From assembly GCA_035934995.1 (NCBI GenBank), contig DASYXI010000045.1:1-64000 (forward strand): a DNA stretch of 64,000 nt, written 5' to 3'. The stretch's first letter is position 1, and each line of letters starts with the position of its first letter. Both the position numbers and the translations under genes were made by a program. The notes under the pieces were generated by a model. The model was given only the letters and a program-made list of their open reading frames with translations. It did no database searches and was not told where the DNA came from. The stretch is from REEB95 sp035934995 (GTDB lineage Bacteria; Pseudomonadota; Alphaproteobacteria; ATCC43930; CGMCC-115725). Shown piece by piece: positions 60,497-64,000 of the stretch.

Positions 60497-61680
60497 GAGC
60501 GCGGCAAGCCAAGCACATGCTCGGCCAGGTAGGCCAGCACCAGGTTGGTCGAGATCGGCGCCACTTGGAACAGCCGAGTCTCGCGCCATTTGCGCTCGAC
60601 GTCATATTCGCGGGCGAAGCCGAAGCCGCCATGCGTCTGCAGGCAGGCCTCGCCTGCCTGCCACGACGCATCGGCCGCCAGGAGTTTCGCCATGTTGGCC
60701 TCGGGACCGCACGCCTGGCCGGCGTCAAACAAGGCCGCCGCCTTGCGCACCATGAGGTCGGCGGCCTCGGTTGCCGCATAGGCGCGCGCCAGCGGAAACT
60801 GGATGCCCTGGTTCTGGCCGATCGGCCGGTCGAAGACCACGCGGCCCTTGGCGTATTCGGTCGCGGTGCGCAGGAACCAGCGCGCGTCGCCGATCGCCTC
60901 GGCGGCGATCAGGATGCGCTCGGCGTTCATACCATCGAGGATGTAGCGGAAGCCCTTGCCTTCCTCGCCGATCAGGTTCTCGGCCGGCACCGACAGATCG
61001 TCGAAGAAGATCTCGGTGGTGTTGTGGTTGATCATCGCCGGCAATTTCTTGATCGTGACGCCGTGGCCGCGCGCGGCCTTTAGATCGACGACGAACACCG
61101 ACAGCCCCTCGCCGCGTTTTTCCACCTTGTCGACCGGCGTGGTGCGCGCCAGCAGCAGCATCAGATCGGATTGCAGGGCACGCGACGTCCACACCTTCTG
61201 GCCGCGCACGACATAATGATCGCCGCTTCGCTCGGCGCGGGTTTTGAGCTTGAGCGTGTCGGTGCCGGTGGTCGGCTCGGTGACGCCGAAAGCCTGAAGC
61301 GTCAGGGTGCCGGCGGCGATGCCGGGCAGGTAGCGGCGTTTTTGTTCGGCGCTGCCGTGCCGCAACAGCGTGCCCATGATGTACATCTGGGCGTGGCAGG
61401 CGCCGGCATTGCAGCCGGACGCATGGATCTCCTCGAGGATCGCCGCGGCCGCGCGGAGCGGCAGTCCGGCGCCGCCATAGTCTTCCGGCACGAGGGCTGC
61501 GAGATAGCCCGCCTGGGTCAAGGCGGCGACGAACTCGGCCGGATATTCCTGTTTCTCGTCGCGCGCCCGCCAGTAATCGCCGGGAAAGCGGGCACAGACA
61601 CGCCGCACCCCATCGCGGATCTCGGGAAAATCCGCGCCGAGCGGGATCGCCGGCGGCGTGCCGGCGGCGGCCGCATCCAT
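60490..61680 (-). CDS. Acyl-CoA dehydrogenase
   Basis: FAD flavoenzyme of 396 residues that makes a trans-2-enoyl-CoA. It shows the family segments ALVPEDYGGAGLPLRAAAAILEE, AFGVTEPTTGTDTLKLKT (FAD/substrate region), KVWTSRALQSDLMLLLART, GEEGKGFRYILDGMNAERILIAAEAIGDA and CLQTHGGFGFAREYDVERKWRETR. The acyl substrate is unknown. It directly abuts the enoyl-CoA hydratase gene on the same strand, so the two act in sequence in some acyl-CoA breakdown. Confidence 0.93.
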   Translation of the reverse strand: MDAAAAGTPPAIPLGADFPEIRDGVRRVCARFPGDYWRARDEKQEYPAEFVAALTQAGYLAALVPEDYGGAGLPLRAAAAILEEIHASGCNAGACHAQMYIMGTLLRHGSAEQKRRYLPGIAAGTLTLQAFGVTEPTTGTDTLKLKTRAERSGDHYVVRGQKVWTSRALQSDLMLLLARTTPVDKVEKRGEGLSVFVVDLKAARGHGVTIKKLPAMINHNTTEIFFDDLSVPAENLIGEEGKGFRYILDGMNAERILIAAEAIGDARWFLRTATEYAKGRVVFDRPIGQNQGIQFPLARAYAATEAADLMVRKAAALFDAGQACGPEANMAKLLAADASWQAGEACLQTHGGFGFAREYDVERKWRETRLFQVAPISTNLVLAYLAEHVLGLPRSY

Positions 61681-62475
61681 TCAGCGCCCGGCGAAGCGGG
61701 GTTTCCGCTTCGCGTTGAAGGCGGCGATGCCTTCGCGCCGGTCGGCCGTGGCGATCAGCTTTTCATAGCATTCGATTTCAAAACGCATGGCTTGATCGAG
61801 CGGCCGCTGCAAGCCGCCGTGGATCGATTTCTTGGCCTGGCGCACGGCGAGCGGCGCGTTGGCGGCGATCGCGCGCGCGGTTTCGAGGGTCTCGGTCATC
61901 AATCGGTCGGGCGCACACAGCCGGTTGACCACGCCCCAGGCAAGCGCCTGTTCGGCATCGAACGGCCGGCCGGTCAGCACAATTTCCTTGGCGCGGCGTT
62001 TGCCGACGGCCCGCGGCAGCGTCTGCGTGCCGCCGGCGCCGGGAATAAGACCCAGCGTGGTTTCGGTCAACGCGAAGCGCACGCCAGTCGCGGCGTAAGC
62101 AAAATCGCAGGCCAGCACCAACTCGAGACCGCCCGCATAGGCATGACCATTCACCGCGGCGATGACCGGCACCGGCACGTGCAGCAGCATTTCCTGTTCG
62201 CGTTCGATGATGGCGTGCTGTTCGAACCACGCCGCCTCGTCCATGCCCTCGCGTTCCTTGAGATCCGCGCCGGCGCAAAAGGCGCGGTTGCCCGCACCGG
62301 TCACGACGACGCAGCAAACGTCACCCGGAGCGGCAACGAGCCCGGTCCACAGGTCGAGCAGCTCCTGCATCATGCGGGTGTTGAACGCGTTCGCGACCGA
62401 CGGCCGGTTGAGCGTCGCCACCAACAGATGCGGCTCGGGCGTTTCGATCAGCAGGGTTTCGTAGCGCGGCGCCAT
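61681..62475 (-). CDS. Enoyl-CoA hydratase/isomerase family protein
   Basis: A 264-residue crotonase-fold enzyme. The oxyanion-hole segments are GNRAFCAGADLKERE and AAVNGHAYAGGLELVLACDF, and the active-site Glu region is TETTLGLIPGAGGTQTLPRAVG. This motif set is like methylglutaconyl-/enoyl-CoA hydratases. Zero spacing to the acyl-CoA dehydrogenase gene downstream supports joint expression and consecutive dehydrogenation and hydration. Confidence 0.93.
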   Translation of the reverse strand: MAPRYETLLIETPEPHLLVATLNRPSVANAFNTRMMQELLDLWTGLVAAPGDVCCVVVTGAGNRAFCAGADLKEREGMDEAAWFEQHAIIEREQEMLLHVPVPVIAAVNGHAYAGGLELVLACDFAYAATGVRFALTETTLGLIPGAGGTQTLPRAVGKRRAKEIVLTGRPFDAEQALAWGVVNRLCAPDRLMTETLETARAIAANAPLAVRQAKKSIHGGLQRPLDQAMRFEIECYEKLIATADRREGIAAFNAKRKPRFAGR

Positions 62476-62534
62476 CGCGCGAGGGTGGCGGCCGCGCTGC
62501 GGGCCGTCAACCGACTTGGCAGATCAGGCGTGGA

Positions 62535-62756
62535 TTAGAGATAGCACCAGGGCGAGCGTTCGAGCAGGTCGCTCGCGGCTTCCAGCACCGCCGCCCAGGC
62601 GGCGTAAGCGAGCTGGTCGCCGACTTCGCTGGCGCGCCGGGCGCGGGTCGCCGCCAAGGTCAGGGCGCCGCGGCCGTGCTTGGCCGCCAAGTCTTCGGCG
62701 ATGCGCGCGGTTTCTTCGGCGCCGAGAAAGTTGGTTGGATTGAAATGCGGCGTCAT
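62535..62756 (-). CDS. Small hypothetical protein
   Basis: A 73-residue frame (ATG at 62756; five codons longer possible). The sequence MTPHFNPTNFLGAEET, then ARIAEDLAAKHGRGAL, then EVGDQLAYAAWAAVLEAASDLLE is predominantly helical and Ala-rich, with a coherent codon pattern. No recognised domain, no clear ribosome site. It lies 59 nt downstream of nothing on its own strand and next to the AT-rich promoter region of the livH side. Confidence 0.5.
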   Translation of the reverse strand: MTPHFNPTNFLGAEETARIAEDLAAKHGRGALTLAATRARRASEVGDQLAYAAWAAVLEAASDLLERSPWCYL

Positions 62757-63097
62757 TGGATGTGGCGACAATTCCGATGTCGCTAGATTTCAAAAAATTC
62801 AAATACAAGTCAAGATAAATATTGTGATTAACCAAATAAATCCAAGTCTAACTGGGCTTTTATGTTTAATTTTCACATCCCGTTAAGTAAACGAAGTCTT
62901 TCACGGTTAATGCCGGCCCGTGCCGATGTGGATTTGCAGACGCCAAATCGGCAAGCCAGATCAAGGGCCTTGTCGGGCCGGTGGGGCGTTCGGGACTGGT
63001 AAAGGCCGATTGCTTCGGACATTCTAGGCGCCGCCAGCAAGCGGCCGCCAGCCGCACCCCGGGCCGACAAGGCCGGGACGTTCGAGAAGGGGGGAGC
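62757..63097. promoter_or_regulatory. AT-rich control region upstream of the LivH-type gene
   Basis: The first about 130 bases (62770-62900) are strikingly AT-rich in a high-GC genome, with TTAA at 62828, 62866, 62883 and 62907 and several TATAAT-like stretches. This is the likely promoter/regulator-binding area for the transporter genes to the right and perhaps for the small gene to the left. No exact operator or CtrA spacing was found. The remaining part (62920-63097) is GC-rich with no gene I can support. Confidence 0.45.
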
Positions 63098-63205
63098 ATG
63101 GTCACGGGTTCCTGTGCCGCCGCGTCTGGCCATCGCCGCACGCGCTTGTGCCGATTGCGACCCGGCCGCCGGCCAGCCCCCCACCCCCGGATGGGCGCCG
63201 GCTGA
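63098..63205 (+). CDS. Possible 35-codon leader ORF coupled to livH
   Basis: A short frame MVTGSCAAASGHRRTRLCRL... of 35 residues follows an excellent AAGGGGGGA ribosome site, and its TGA shares one base with the livH ATG at 63205. The livH start itself has no good ribosome site, so translation may reach it by coupling from this frame. The peptide is Arg/Pro-rich without known motif; it could also be a chance frame. Confidence 0.4.
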   Translation: MVTGSCAAASGHRRTRLCRLRPGRRPAPHPRMGAG

Positions 63206-64000
63206 TGGTCAGCCTCCTGGTCAACGCCATCGTCTCGGGCTTGCTGCTGGGGGGCTTCTATGCCGCGGTGAGCGTCGGACTGGCGTTGTCGTTCGGCATG
63301 CTGGATATCGCCAACCTGGCGCACCCGGCCTTCATCATCCTCGGCTCGTTCATCGTCTACATCCTCAACAGCACATTCGGCATCGACCCGGTGCTGGCGG
63401 GCGTACTGGCGCTGCCGTTCTTCTACGTGCTCGGCTCGGCGATCTATCAGATCTACTACTACGCGTTCGAGCGCCGCGGCGAAGAGGCGCTGCGCGGCCT
63501 CGCCTTCTTTTTCGGCATCCTGTTCATCACCGAAGTCGCGCTGATCCTGATCTTCGGCGTCGACTATCGCTTCGTCACCGCGCCCTATATCGGCCCAAGC
63601 GTCTATATCGGCGACGCCGAGCTGCCGTTGCGCATGCTGGTTCCATGCATCGTATCGATCGTCATGGTGGTCCTGCTTCAGCTCTTCCTGTCGAAGACGT
63701 TCATCGGCCGCGCGATCCTGGCCGTATCGCAGGACGATCTGGCGCTCAAGCTGATGTCGATCCGACCGCAACGCATCAAGAACATCGCCTTCGCGATCTC
63801 GATCGCCACCGCCTCGCTCGCCGGCGCGTGCCTCATCATCATCCAGCCGGTCGAGCCGTCGGTCGGCCGCGACTATATCGGCCGCGTCTTCGCCATCGTC
63901 GTGCTCGGCGGCATGGGCAGCTTTCCGGGCATGCTGACGGCGGCGATGCTGATCGGCGTGATGGAGAGCCTGACGGCGACGTTCTACGGCCCGTCGTGGT
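63205..64000 (+). CDS. Branched-chain amino-acid ABC transporter permease, LivH type (3' end outside window)
   Basis: Inner-membrane permease of a HAAT-family importer; 265 residues are visible and the frame is still open at the window end. It begins MVSLLVNAIVSGLLLGGFYA and has multiple hydrophobic helices, with the LivH pattern ALSFGMLDIANLAHPAFIIL, SQDDLALKLMSI, and VLGGMGSFPGMLTAAMLIG near the end (the EAA-like coupling segment precedes it). Partner genes (livM, livG, livF, binding protein) would lie to the right. The substrate may be amino acids, but also aromatic acids or amides in this family. Confidence 0.9.
   Translation, partial: MVSLLVNAIVSGLLLGGFYAAVSVGLALSFGMLDIANLAHPAFIILGSFIVYILNSTFGIDPVLAGVLALPFFYVLGSAIYQIYYYAFERRGEEALRGLAFFFGILFITEVALILIFGVDYRFVTAPYIGPSVYIGDAELPLRMLVPCIVSIVMVVLLQLFLSKTFIGRAILAVSQDDLALKLMSIRPQRIKNIAFAISIATASLAGACLIIIQPVEPSVGRDYIGRVFAIVVLGGMGSFPGMLTAAMLIGVMESLTATFYGPSW

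Noticed and set aside
1..64000. CRISPR arrays, insertion sequences, prophage or integrase genes
   Set aside because: Searched by eye for regular repeats, transposase motifs and terminal inverted repeats; none seen.

Overview
This window is a stretch of chromosome from a high-GC alphaproteobacterium. The evidence is a circularly permuted two-piece tmRNA gene, the alpha-type SspB adaptor, CpdR, GapR (DUF2312), DUF1244, DUF4169, ThyX, a guaB-rsmB-guaA string and a miaA-ilvB-ilvN-ilvC string. The mix of a free-living core with glycolate oxidation, aromatic/CoA catabolism and a branched-chain amino-acid type importer suggests a soil or water organism, perhaps Rhodospirillales-like. I cannot fix the order or genus from sequence alone. 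Gene density is high, many neighbours overlap by 1-8 nt, and no transposon, prophage or CRISPR array is visible.

Layout. 0.4-12 kb is housekeeping: ilvC/ilvN/ilvB/miaA on the minus strand, serB and a MarC protein on the plus strand, then a Do-type periplasmic protease, a DUF2065 protein, hflC and hflK on the minus strand, and mrp on the plus strand. At 11.4-12.0 kb lies a lower-GC, frameshifted DUF4145 gene. 12-14 kb holds thyX, the permuted tmRNA gene ssrA, and directly after it sspB, the adaptor that hands tmRNA-tagged proteins to ClpXP. 13.9-18.7 kb is a regulatory block in which a class I (Fe-S) fumarase lies between two ECF sigma-factor operons. One encodes sigma, a small secreted protein and a HiPIP-like Fe-S protein. 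The other encodes sigma, a probable membrane anti-sigma factor and a CnrX/ZraP-like periplasmic sensor. 18.8-20.6 kb carries the class II fumarase fumC with two tiny partners.

20.6-30.5 kb holds PaiB, macro-domain and HIT proteins, GapR, DUF1244, an N-formylglutamate amidohydrolase, glycerate kinase plus pyruvate kinase, a DUF1501/DUF1800 exported pair, and a GT2/VTT membrane pair. 30.5-34.5 kb is glycolate oxidase glcD-glcE-glcF. With the glycerate kinase and pyruvate kinase this makes much of a two-carbon salvage route. rpmJ (missed by length-limited ORF finding), an aminotransferase, a GT4/LpxH-like pair, a cobalamin-binding-type protein, tRNA-Val(GAC), cpdR, a second N-formylglutamate amidohydrolase and small genes follow to 42.2 kb.

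42.4-48.4 kb looks catabolic: a class III CoA-transferase, a 2-hydroxyacid dehydrogenase, a BKACE (DUF849) enzyme, an HpcH/HpaI aldolase, a 4-oxalomesaconate hydratase (LigJ) and a 4,5-dihydroxyphthalate decarboxylase-like protein. This points to protocatechuate 4,5-cleavage or phthalate-type chemistry. 48.4-62.8 kb contains a beta-CASP nuclease, a MetE-like methyltransferase, tRNA-Gln(CTG), a LysR regulator, ppx-rlmE, guaB-rsmB-guaA, small proteins, and an acyl-CoA dehydrogenase/enoyl-CoA hydratase pair. The window ends inside a LivH-type permease gene preceded by an AT-rich control region.

The observations most worth following are the two ECF operons around fumA, the ssrA-sspB pairing with a short degradation tag, a perfect CtrA-type box at 36171-36186, and the incomplete aromatic-acid cluster around ligJ. 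All function calls rest on reading translated motifs by eye. No database search was run.
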